From the NCBI GenBank assembly GCA_021827225.1, contig JAKAXG010000342.1, forward strand, positions 1-5,560: 5,560 nucleotides of DNA. The letters run 5' to 3'. Shown here one piece after another: positions 1 through 5,441 of this stretch; the stretch's first letter is position 1, and the number at the start of each line of letters is the position of its first letter. The notes beneath the pieces are model-generated. The model was not told where the DNA came from and ran no database searches. It saw only the letters and a list, made by a program, of their open reading frames with translations. Both the position numbers and the translations under genes were made by a program. This stretch comes from Actinomycetes bacterium (GTDB taxonomy: Bacteria; Actinomycetota; Acidimicrobiia; Acidimicrobiales; Palsa-688).

Positions 1-200
1 GGCACGGGTGCGGTGTAGTGCGGGACCGGCACCGTGTAGTGCGGGACCGGCACTGTGTAGTGAGGGACCGGCACTGTGTAGTGAGGGACCGGCACCGTGT
101 AGTGCGGGACCGGCACTGTGTAGTGAGGGACCGGCGGGGTGTAGTGCGGGGCCGGCGGGATGTAGCGGGCCGCGGGTGGCGTGTAGCGGGGCGACGGCGG
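1..200 (-). repeat. 21-bp tandem repeat encoding heptads
   Basis: Nine consecutive 21-bp units lie at 12-200, and a tenth begins at 1-11. The five units at 12-116 encode the identical peptide VPVPHYT on the minus strand; the four outer units (117-200) have diverged. The five core units differ only at two third-codon positions, Pro-4 (CCG or CCT) and Thr-7 (ACG, ACA or ACC). The variants are linked: CCT always goes with ACA, and CCG with ACG or ACC. This is the pattern expected from unit duplication by slippage or unequal exchange. The array reaches the window edge, so copy number is unknown. Confidence 0.92.
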
Positions 201-473
201 CACGTAACGGGGAATGGCCGCACTCTCGTGCACGAACCGCGGATGGGTGTCGGCGAACGGACCGCGGCCGGGAGCAGCGTGGAGCTCGACCCTCGCACCG
301 GCCGGGAAGCGTCCCGCGAGGTGACCCGCTCGTCCCCCATCGTGCGGGCTGGCGCTGGCCGCCGGAGCGTAGACCACCATCGCCGCGCATCCCAGGCCCA
401 CGGCCAGCACGCAGCCGGCGATGTCTCGACCCGGTCGCGTCCGCCGATGCCCCTCTCGTCCAAAAGCTGGCAC
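1..473 (-). CDS. Secreted Pro/His/Tyr heptad-repeat protein (partial, C-terminus beyond left edge)
   Basis: I do not recognise this gene, but it is well supported as coding. Reading leftwards from a GTG at 473-471 there is an open frame of 157 codons to the window edge. Residues 1-17 are Arg-rich, 18-34 (IAGCVLAVGLGCAAMVV) are hydrophobic, and 35-41 (YAPAASA) end in a classical AxA site before SPHD, so a Sec signal peptide cleaved after residue 41 is likely. Residues 42-86 are a Gly/Ala/Arg/His-rich linker. From residue 92 the chain is heptads: PPSPRYT, PPAARYI, PPAPHYT, PPVPHYT, then five VPVPHYT, and the frame is still open. Base changes among the later heptads are synonymous only in this frame. 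The start is uncertain: an in-frame TAG lies at 493-491, no clear Shine-Dalgarno is visible, and the first in-frame ATG (383-381) would lose the signal peptide. It is divergent from mobA across 42 bp. Inference: an exported, extended repeat protein, perhaps wall-associated or metal-binding through its regular His residues. Confidence 0.68.
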   Translation of the reverse strand, partial: MPAFGREGHRRTRPGRDIAGCVLAVGLGCAAMVVYAPAASASPHDGGRAGHLAGRFPAGARVELHAAPGRGPFADTHPRFVHESAAIPRYVPPSPRYTPPAARYIPPAPHYTPPVPHYTVPVPHYTVPVPHYTVPVPHYTVPVPHYTVPVPHYTAPV

Positions 474-515
474 CGTTGTAGTTGTCGGCCCGCACTACCG
501 AGGACTTGACCGCTT

Positions 516-1157
516 TTGTGGGAACTTTCTTCTACGTCCGATCCTGCCACTAACGCCCAACCCCCCACCTGCCGATGTGCCGGGATCCTCCTCACCGGGG
601 GCCGGAGCCGGCGGATGGGCCGCGACAAGGCCTCCATACCGGTGCCCGGCACCGGCCCGGGGACGACGCTGGCCCGGCGCACGGCCGGGCTGCTGCGGGG
701 GGTAGCCGACCCGGTCGTCGAGGTCGGCCCCGGCCACAGCGGGCTGCCGTCGGTGAGCGAGGACCCACCCGGCGGTGGACCGTTGGCCGCCGCCGCCGCC
801 GGCTGGCGGGCCCTGGTCGATCTGGGCTGGCACGGTCCGGTGCTGGTGGTGGCGACCGACCTGCCGCTGCTCAGCCCCGGACTTCTCGAGTGGCTGGCCG
901 GCCACCCGGCGGACCGGGCCGTGGTGCCGGTGGCCGGCGATCGGGTACAACCGCTGTGTGCCCGCTACCGATCGTCCGACCTGGCCCACGCCGCCGACCT
1001 GGTCACCGCCGGCCGGAGGGCCATGTCGGACCTGCTCGCCGTCATCGACCCGGTGCTGATCCCCGAGCAGGAGTGGGCCGGCCCGGCCGGCGGAGCGGAC
1101 GCTCTGGAGGACGCCGACACCCCGGCGGACCTGCGACGCCTGGTGGGGCCGGAATGA
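516..1157 (+). CDS. mobA: MobA, molybdenum cofactor guanylyltransferase
   Basis: The enzyme attaches GMP from GTP to molybdopterin cofactor, giving the bis-MGD form used by DMSO reductase-family enzymes such as formate dehydrogenase; it is cytoplasmic. The 213-residue chain has the family landmarks in order: the nucleotide-binding loop LLTGGRSRRMGRDKA at residues 25-39 (G28, G29, R33, D37, K38), DPPGGGPL at 83-90, the metal-binding ATDLPLL at 113-119 (D115), QPLCARY at 145-151, and DADTPADL at 199-206, where most relatives have an Asn-x-Asn-Thr-Pro-x-Asp-Leu motif. Length is typical. The start is the TTG at 516, the only usual start codon between the in-frame stop at 507-509 and the conserved core; AGGA at 501-504 is a weak, distant ribosome site. 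This leaves about 20 unconserved N-terminal residues. The stop overlaps the fdhD start by four bases, so the two genes are probably translationally coupled and share a role in formate dehydrogenase maturation. Confidence 0.93.
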   Translation: MWELSSTSDPATNAQPPTCRCAGILLTGGRSRRMGRDKASIPVPGTGPGTTLARRTAGLLRGVADPVVEVGPGHSGLPSVSEDPPGGGPLAAAAAGWRALVDLGWHGPVLVVATDLPLLSPGLLEWLAGHPADRAVVPVAGDRVQPLCARYRSSDLAHAADLVTAGRRAMSDLLAVIDPVLIPEQEWAGPAGGADALEDADTPADLRRLVGPE

Positions 1158-2008
1158 CCATCCCCCGCCCGGTGACGGCCCTCAAGGCCATCAAGGTGCG
1201 GCCCGACCGCCACCTGGAGTTGCCCGAGCACGTGGCCACCGAGGAGCCCATGCAGATCCTGGTGGCCGGGCCCGGCCAGGACGCCGCTCCCCTGGCGGTC
1301 ACCATGCGGACCCCCGGCCACGACTTCGAGCTGGCCGCCGGGTTCGTGCTCACCGAAGGCGTGGGCACAAGGGGAGACATCGCCTCGGTCGACTACTGCG
1401 AGGCCGTGGACCGCAGCGATCCCACCACCCGGTACAACCACGTCACCGTCCGGCTGCACCGCCCCTGGGCCGGCCACGGCGAGTCCCGGTACTTCGCGGC
1501 GTCGTCCAGTTGCGGCATGTGCGGCAAGGCCACCATCGACCAGATCGAGACGGAATGCTCGACGTTGGGCGCCGGCCGGCCGTTCCCGGCGTCGCTCGTA
1601 CCCACCCTCCCGGATCGTCTCCGCCGGGCCCAGAAAGCCTTCGACCGCACGGGGGGCCTGCACGCGGCGGGCATGTTCGACCGCGGCGGGAACCTGTGCT
1701 GCGCCCGCGAGGACGTGGGCCGGCACAACGCGGTGGACAAGGTGGTGGGCTGGACGGTGCTGACCGGCCTGGCCGGCGCGGCGCCGGCGGATCCCGGTGA
1801 CCTGGCGCTGGCGGTATCGGGGCGGGTCAGCTTCGAGATAGTGCAGAAGGCGGCCGTCGCCGGGATCGGCCTCATCGCCGCGGTCTCGGCCCCGTCCAGC
1901 CTGGCCGTCGACGCCGCCAACCGGCTGGGAGTGACGGTCGCCGCCTTCGTCCGCGGTGACACCTTCAACGTCTACAGCCATCCCGAGCGGATCGCCCTGG
2001 AGGAGTGA
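1154..2008 (+). CDS. fdhD: FdhD, formate dehydrogenase accessory sulfurtransferase
   Basis: FdhD takes persulfide sulfur from a cysteine desulfurase (IscS in E. coli) and passes it to the bis-MGD cofactor, giving the sulfurated Mo/W site that formate dehydrogenase needs; it is cytoplasmic. The 284-residue product is close to the E. coli length and shows the family blocks in order: MRTPGHDFELAAGFVLTEG at 51-69, the catalytic SSSCGMCGKATID at 117-129 with Cys120 and Cys123, GGLHAAGMFD at 167-176, AREDVGRHNAVDKVVG at 184-199, SGRVSFEIVQKA at 222-233 and RGDTFNVYSHPERI at 267-280. The C-x-x-C pair is intact, so the protein should be active. The ATG at 1154 overlaps the mobA stop (ATGA) and fits the conserved N-terminus. 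The open frame extends upstream to 575, but that part runs through mobA in another frame and is not FdhD. No formate dehydrogenase subunit gene lies in the window. Confidence 0.97.
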   Translation: MTIPRPVTALKAIKVRPDRHLELPEHVATEEPMQILVAGPGQDAAPLAVTMRTPGHDFELAAGFVLTEGVGTRGDIASVDYCEAVDRSDPTTRYNHVTVRLHRPWAGHGESRYFAASSSCGMCGKATIDQIETECSTLGAGRPFPASLVPTLPDRLRRAQKAFDRTGGLHAAGMFDRGGNLCCAREDVGRHNAVDKVVGWTVLTGLAGAAPADPGDLALAVSGRVSFEIVQKAAVAGIGLIAAVSAPSSLAVDAANRLGVTVAAFVRGDTFNVYSHPERIALEE

Positions 2009-2036
2009 CCGCCTCCCCGTCCCCCGCCTCACGCGA

Positions 2037-2069
2037 CCGGAGAGCCCGCGCCGTGCACGGGCTCCCCGG
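2037..2069. terminator. Dyad between convergent fdhD and cold-shock gene, probable bidirectional terminator
   Basis: The arms CCGGAGAGCCCG (2037-2048) and CGGGCTCCCCGG (2058-2069) pair over 12 positions around a 9-base loop. The single imperfect pair is A-C in plus-strand RNA but a G-U wobble in minus-strand RNA, so the hairpin is slightly better for the cold-shock transcript. It lies 28 bases past the fdhD stop and 33 bases past the cold-shock stop. No T-tract follows on either side, only a short TTCGT on the plus side. Termination is inferred from position and structure. Confidence 0.55.
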
Positions 2070-2102
2070 TTCGTAGAGCGCTCTGCCAAGAAGCGTGTGG
2101 GA

Positions 2103-2306
2103 TCAGCCCAGACGCCTCACGTTGGCGGCCTGGAGCCCCTTCGGGCCCTGGTTCACGTCGAACTCGACCTTTTCGTTCTCCTCGAGGTTCCGGTACCCGT
2201 TGCCCTCGATGGCACTGAAGTGCACGAAGACGTCGGGCCCGCTGTCCTGGGAGATGAAGCCATACCCCTTCTCCGAGTTGAACCACTTGACAGTTCCTGT
2301 GGCCAC
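2103..2306 (-). CDS. cspA: Cold-shock protein, CspA family
   Basis: This is a 67-residue single cold-shock domain, a five-stranded OB-fold barrel that binds single-stranded RNA and DNA and acts as an RNA chaperone in the cytoplasm. The chain starts ATGTVKWFN after the initiator. It carries RNP1 as KGYGFI at residues 13-18 and RNP2 as VFVHF at 26-30, with the aromatic stacking residues (Trp8, Phe9, Tyr15, Phe17, Phe27, His29, Phe30) in place, then the usual acidic ENEKVEFDV and the end [15 protein letters not shown]. Length is standard. The start is the GTG at 2306-2304, chosen because AGGAGG sits 8 bases ahead and family homology begins exactly there. The frame is open back to 2414 but that extension has no family similarity. 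The gene stands alone, convergent with fdhD and divergent from the mannosidase. Whether it is cold-induced or constitutive cannot be told; cspA is a family name here. Confidence 0.97.
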   Translation of the reverse strand: MATGTVKWFNSEKGYGFISQDSGPDVFVHFSAIEGNGYRNLEENEKVEFDVNQGPKGLQAANVRRLG

Positions 2307-2314
2307 AAGCAATC

Positions 2315-2320
2315 CCTCCT
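2315..2320 (-). promoter_or_regulatory. Ribosome binding site of the cold-shock gene
   Basis: Reads AGGAGG on the minus strand, a full Shine-Dalgarno match, with an 8-base spacer (GATTGCTT) before the GTG at 2306. It fixes the start codon, and it is much stronger than anything seen ahead of the other genes here, in line with the high expression usual for cold-shock proteins. Confidence 0.9.
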
Positions 2321-2367
2321 TTCCTGGCCTGACCGGACCTCGCGTCCGTAGAAACGGGCCCGGCGGC

Positions 2368-2385
2368 CTCCGGCCGAAGCCGGAG
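2368..2385 (-). promoter_or_regulatory. cUUCGg tetraloop hairpin upstream of the cold-shock gene
   Basis: In minus-strand sense the stretch reads CTCCGGC, TTCG, GCCGGAG: a perfect 7-bp GC-rich stem closed by C-G around a UUCG loop, the exceptionally stable cUUCGg tetraloop. A U-G wobble could add an eighth pair. It lies about 60 bases upstream of the GTG, so it would be in the 5' leader if transcription starts further upstream within the 195-bp divergent gap. Read on the plus strand the loop is CGAA, which points to the minus strand as the functional sense. Roles in leader stability, cold-responsive folding or attenuation are inference. I could not find a convincing -35/-10 pair for this gene. 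Confidence 0.5.
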
Positions 2386-2501
2386 AGGGATTCTGCTTCA
2401 ACTCGATGCTCCACCCTCGTGGCGAAGAAAGTAGCACGCAGTTGGCCGCCGCAATACCCCCCTGTGCCAACGGACAGGCCGACTGCCTAGCCTTGTCACC
2501 A

Positions 2502-5216
2502 ATGTCACGGAAGGTGTCTATCGTCCCCCACACTCATTGGGATCGGGAGTGGTATGCGCCGTTCGAGGCATACCGCCTGAAGCTGGTCACCATGATGGAC
2601 GGGCTGCTCGACCTGCTGGAGGAAGACGAGCGGTTCTCCCACTTCCATCTGGACGGGCAGGTGGCGGTGGTGGACGACTACCTGGAGGTGCGGCCGGGAT
2701 CGGAGAAACGGGTCCGGGACCTGATCTCCGCCGGGCGGTTGTCGGTCGGGCCGTGGTACGTGCTCATGGACGAGTTCTGCGTGTCCGGGGAGACCCTGGT
2801 CCGCAACCTGCAGTTGGGTTTGGAGCGGGCCTCCGGGCTCGGCGCCGACCCGACCGTCGGGTACCTCCCGGACATGTTCGGCCATATGGCGCAGATCCCG
2901 CAGGTGCTGCGCTCGGCCGGCATCGGCCACGCCGTGGTGTGGAGGGGCGTACCCGCCGCCGTCGGGCGCAGCGGCTTCTGGTGGGAGTCTCCCGACGGCA
3001 GCCGGGTCCGGGCCGAGTACCTGCCGGTCGGCTACGCCGGCGGCGCTTTCCTGCCCGACGATCCGGCGGCCCTGGTCCGCCGGGTGGCCGCCCACGAGGC
3101 GGAGATGGGCTCGTTCCTCGAGCCGGGATGGCCGATGCTGATGATGAACGGCGGGGACCACCAGAACCCCCAGCCGTGGCTGGCCGATCTCCTGGAGCAG
3201 GCCAACCGGGCACAGGACCGGTACTTTTTCCGGCAAAGCAGCCTGCAGGAGCACCTGGCCGACGCCCCCACCGAGGGGCTGCCGGCGTGGCTCGGGGAGC
3301 TGCGCAGCGGCCACCGCTCCCCCATCCTCCCGGGCGTGCTGTCCAACCGGGTGGACATCAAGCAGGCGGCGGCGTCGACCGAGGTGCTGCTGGAGATGCG
3401 GGCGGAGCCGCTGGCCACCCTGTGGCTGCCCGCCGGGCTGTGGCCGGCCGCCGAGCTCGACCGGGCCTGGACCGAGGTCGTCCTCAACTCGGCCCACGAC
3501 TCCATCTGCGGGTGCTCCGCGGACGAGGTGGGCCGGGCGGTGCTGCACCGCTACGACACCGCCCGGGCGCTCGGGGCCGACGCCGCGGACCGGGCCCTCG
3601 AGCTGGCCGCCGTGGCCCTGGAGTCGGCCGGGCCGGCGGTGGTCAACCCGCTGCCCCGCCCCCGGAGCGGCCTGGTGGAGCTGCTCCTGGCGGGCACCAC
3701 CGCCCCGGCCGGCACCCAGCAGCTCGAGGCGGTGGCACCGGGCCGGCGGGAGGTGCGGGGCCGGGGCCGGGACCTGTCCGCCCTGCTCGGCCAGCTGACC
3801 GGGGACGGCTGGCTGGGGCCGTCCGGGCGGGCCGAGTCGGCGGCGCTCTCGCAGCCGGACCGGGGCGGGCTGGTCCTCACCCTCGACCGCGACGCCGCCC
3901 GCCCGAGCGACGGCCGGATGCCCCAGACGATGGCCGAGGCGTGGGCCCGGGCCGGCGCCGACCCCGACCAGCCGCTCACGGTGGTGGTGCGCCGCGCCGG
4001 CTGGCAGCGGGTCCTGGTGGCGGCCGACGCCCCCGGCTGGGGCTGGTCGGTCTGGGCGCCGCCCGCCGGCGGGGCGTACCCGTGCGGGACGGTGCGGGTG
4101 GAGGACCTGGTGCTCGACAACGGAACCGTCCGGGTGGAGCTGGACCCGTCCTCGGGGACCTTCAGCCTGAACGGGGTGGCCGGCCAGAACCTGCTCGTCG
4201 AGGAGGGCGACGCCGGCGACACCTACAACTTCTGCCCGGTCGAGGGGGGACCGGGGCCGCAGCCGGTGACCCGGCCGGTGTCGGTGGAGGTGGAGATCCT
4301 CGAGCGGGGACCGCTTCGCGGGGTGGCCCGGGTGCGGAGGCTGTACGAGTGGCCGGAGGGTCTCATCGAGCAGGACGGCCGGTGGGTCCGGTCGCCGACA
4401 CGGCAGCGGGTCTCGGTGATCTCCGACGTGGAGGTGCGGGCCGGGGAGGCGGTGGCCCGGGTCAGCACCTCCTTCGAGAACAGGTGCCGGGATCACAGGG
4501 TCCGGGCCGTTTTCCCGCTGGGCCGGCCGGCGACGTTCAGCGTGGCGGAGTGCGGCTTCGCCACCGTCCGGCGGGGTCTGGAGGCGGAAGGGGGAACCTA
4601 CGAGGCGGCCCAGGCCACCTTCCCGTCCCGGCGTCTCGTGTCGGCCGGCGGGCTCACCGTCACCCACCAGGGCCTGCTGGAGTACGAGGTGGTGGCCGGC
4701 GAGGCGGCCGGCGGGGCGCACGGTGAGGCGGCCGGCGGGCAGGCGCTGGCTCTGACGCTCCTGCGGGCCACCGGGGTTATCTCCCGACCCACCCTCCGGA
4801 CCCGCCCCAACGTGGCCGGTCCTCCCGTAGCGGTACCGGCCGCGCAGCTCCCCGGTCCTTTCACCGCCCGCTACGCCCTGGCGCCGGGCTGCGCCGACCC
4901 GCTCCGGATGGCCGACGAGGTGTGGACACCACTGCTGCCTTTCGTTTCGGTCGGTCAGGGCCGGCTGCCGGACCGGGGCAGCCGGCTGAAGGTGACCCTG
5001 GGCGGCTGCGCCGTGTCGTCCCTGCGCCGGCGGTCCGGCGCCATCGAGATGCGGGTCTACAACCCCTCCGGGGCGGCATCGGCGGTGACCGTTCCCGGCC
5101 ACTCCGGCGAAGTGGTGGATCTGAGGGGCCGGCCCCTGTCCCGTTGGGAGGGCCGGTTCGAGGTGGGGCCGTGGGCCATCGTCACCGCCCGCTTCGACGC
5201 CACCAGCCTCGACTAG
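2502..5216 (+). CDS. Glycoside hydrolase family 38 alpha-mannosidase (mannosylglycerate hydrolase-like)
   Basis: A retaining, zinc-dependent exo-acting alpha-mannosidase of 904 residues, cytoplasmic since no signal peptide is present. The catalytic domain opens with VPHTHWDREWY (residues 8-18), where His12 and Asp14 are the expected zinc ligands. The nucleophile is Asp124 in YLPDMFGH, and NGGDHQNP holds Asp219, a candidate acid/base. LDGQ around residue 51 and WYVLMDE at 85-91 are further family blocks. The helical middle domain follows (SNRVDIKQ near 281-288, then NSAHDSICGCSADEV with His332 as the fourth zinc ligand), then the large beta-rich C-terminal region from about 390. NSAHDSICGCSADEV and the overall length resemble bacterial MngB-type enzymes rather than Golgi ones. 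Substrate is not readable from sequence: mannosylglycerate, manno-oligosaccharides or mannosylated lipid fragments are possible. The ATG at 2502 sits just before the conserved start; the frame opens at 2406 but those 32 residues are unlike the family. No Shine-Dalgarno is visible. The gene stands alone. Confidence 0.93.
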   Translation: MSRKVSIVPHTHWDREWYAPFEAYRLKLVTMMDGLLDLLEEDERFSHFHLDGQVAVVDDYLEVRPGSEKRVRDLISAGRLSVGPWYVLMDEFCVSGETLVRNLQLGLERASGLGADPTVGYLPDMFGHMAQIPQVLRSAGIGHAVVWRGVPAAVGRSGFWWESPDGSRVRAEYLPVGYAGGAFLPDDPAALVRRVAAHEAEMGSFLEPGWPMLMMNGGDHQNPQPWLADLLEQANRAQDRYFFRQSSLQEHLADAPTEGLPAWLGELRSGHRSPILPGVLSNRVDIKQAAASTEVLLEMRAEPLATLWLPAGLWPAAELDRAWTEVVLNSAHDSICGCSADEVGRAVLHRYDTARALGADAADRALELAAVALESAGPAVVNPLPRPRSGLVELLLAGTTAPAGTQQLEAVAPGRREVRGRGRDLSALLGQLTGDGWLGPSGRAESAALSQPDRGGLVLTLDRDAARPSDGRMPQTMAEAWARAGADPDQPLTVVVRRAGWQRVLVAADAPGWGWSVWAPPAGGAYPCGTVRVEDLVLDNGTVRVELDPSSGTFSLNGVAGQNLLVEEGDAGDTYNFCPVEGGPGPQPVTRPVSVEVEILERGPLRGVARVRRLYEWPEGLIEQDGRWVRSPTRQRVSVISDVEVRAGEAVARVSTSFENRCRDHRVRAVFPLGRPATFSVAECGFATVRRGLEAEGGTYEAAQATFPSRRLVSAGGLTVTHQGLLEYEVVAGEAAGGAHGEAAGGQALALTLLRATGVISRPTLRTRPNVAGPPVAVPAAQLPGPFTARYALAPGCADPLRMADEVWTPLLPFVSVGQGRLPDRGSRLKVTLGGCAVSSLRRRSGAIEMRVYNPSGAASAVTVPGHSGEVVDLRGRPLSRWEGRFEVGPWAIVTARFDATSLD
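4698..4739 (+). repeat. 24-bp duplication inside the GH38 gene
   Basis: An 18-base stretch at 4698-4715 recurs at 4722-4739 with one change (third base C to T), an offset of 24 bases. It encodes GEAAGGAH followed by GEAAGGQA. The reading frame is kept, and the repeat lies between the two strand-like stretches LLEYEVV and ALALTLLRATG, so it probably lengthens a flexible surface loop of the C-terminal domain. Confidence 0.75.
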
Positions 5217-5279
5217 CTTCCGATCCGGGCGCCTTGGGGGTTGCCGGCGGGATGTTGCCGGCGGCGTCACGTGTGCCCG

Positions 5280-5327
5280 CCGAAAGGTGGATCTCTGCGC
5301 CCCACGGGGGGACGATCCACCTCTCGG
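5280..5327. terminator. Hairpin in repeat copy 1, candidate bidirectional terminator
   Basis: Arms CCGAAAGGTGGATC (5280-5293) and GATCCACCTCTCGG (5314-5327) pair over 14 positions with one imperfect pair, A-C in plus-strand RNA but G-U in minus-strand RNA. The 20-base loop contains CCCC and a run of six G that can form a short inner stem. It lies 63 bases after the mannosidase stop in a convergent gap. No T-tract follows on either strand, so it would be a U-tail-less terminator, a transcript-end stabiliser or simply part of a repeat element. Confidence 0.45.
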
Positions 5328-5351
5328 CACGAGTCCCGCGGCACGGCGCCG

Positions 5352-5399
5352 CCGAAAGGTGGATCTCTACGCCCCACGGGGGGACGATCCACCTCTCGG
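5352..5399. terminator. Hairpin in repeat copy 2, candidate bidirectional terminator
   Basis: Same 14-bp arms as the copy 1 hairpin (5352-5365 with 5386-5399), including the same single imperfect pair; the only change within the hairpin is one loop base (A at 5369). It is 42 bases beyond the stop codon of the minus-strand PLP-enzyme gene, so it is the nearer of the two for that transcript. Function is inferred from position only. Confidence 0.45.
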
Positions 5400-5420
5400 C
5401 ACGAGCCCCGCGGCACGCCA

Positions 5421-5441
5421 CGGAGGCCGCCGGCGGCTCCG
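5421..5441 (-). terminator. GC-rich hairpin directly after the PLP-enzyme stop codon
   Basis: On the minus strand, immediately after the TAG, CGGAGCCG pairs with CGGCCTCCG around a CCGG loop: eight G-C or A-U pairs with one bulged C. Its position abutting the stop suggests a terminator or 3'-end stabiliser for this gene. There is no T-tract, and such GC palindromes arise easily in DNA this rich in G and C. Confidence 0.35.

Larger units (their letters stand above)
5277..5417. repeat. Two tandem 69-bp copies of a palindromic intergenic repeat
   Basis: Copy 1 is 5277-5345 and copy 2 is 5349-5417, a 72-base period. The copies match at 67 of 69 positions, differing at 5297/5369 (G or A, hairpin loop) and 5334/5406 (T or C, outside the stem). 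Each copy holds a long inverted repeat, listed separately. The pair fills most of the convergent gap between the mannosidase and the PLP-enzyme gene. There is no transposase, and no spacer structure like that of a CRISPR array. A REP-like or MITE-like dispersed element is possible but needs genome-wide copies to support it. Confidence 0.9.

Noticed and set aside
1..200. CRISPR or iteron-type origin repeats at the left edge.
   Set aside because: The 21-bp units are contiguous without spacers, in frame with an open reading frame, and diverge silently at codon third positions, so they are coding repeats.
8..509. Two long plus-strand frames across the left tandem repeat, with Cys/Gly/Pro/Ala-rich or Arg/Asp/His-rich repeats.
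   Set aside because: They are antisense to the heptad gene. Repeat differences that are silent on the minus strand change residues here, and neither frame has a signal peptide or recognisable domain.
575..1153. Upstream extension of the fdhD frame, which could suggest a 477-residue fusion protein.
   Set aside because: This part runs through mobA in another frame, is Arg/Gly/Pro-rich and matches nothing. MobA motifs are clear in the overlapping frame, and FdhD homology begins just after 1154.
2075..2084. Perfect 10-bp palindrome AGAGCGCTCT as an operator.
   Set aside because: It is short, lies downstream of both convergent genes where no promoter is expected, and is easily met by chance.
2307..2414. 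N-terminal extension of the cold-shock protein from an ATG at 2414.
   Set aside because: AGGAGG lies inside this extension at the right distance from the GTG at 2306, and cold-shock family similarity begins exactly at that GTG.
2537..4726. A 729-residue plus-strand frame inside the mannosidase gene.
   Set aside because: It is an out-of-frame shadow dominated by Gly, Arg and Pro without any motif.
5240..5264. Short direct repeat of GTTGCCGGCGG (two copies, 14-base offset) after the mannosidase stop.
   Set aside because: It is low-complexity GC sequence without a structural or positional reason to be functional.
2505..5330. A 941-residue minus-strand open frame opposite the mannosidase.
   Set aside because: Its composition is the Arg/Gly/Pro/His mixture typical of antisense frames in GC-rich genes, with no domain, whereas the plus strand encodes a complete GH38 enzyme with all catalytic residues.
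5277..5417. CRISPR array.
   Set aside because: There are only two copies, of 69 bp, separated by 3 bases, with no variable spacers and no cas genes.
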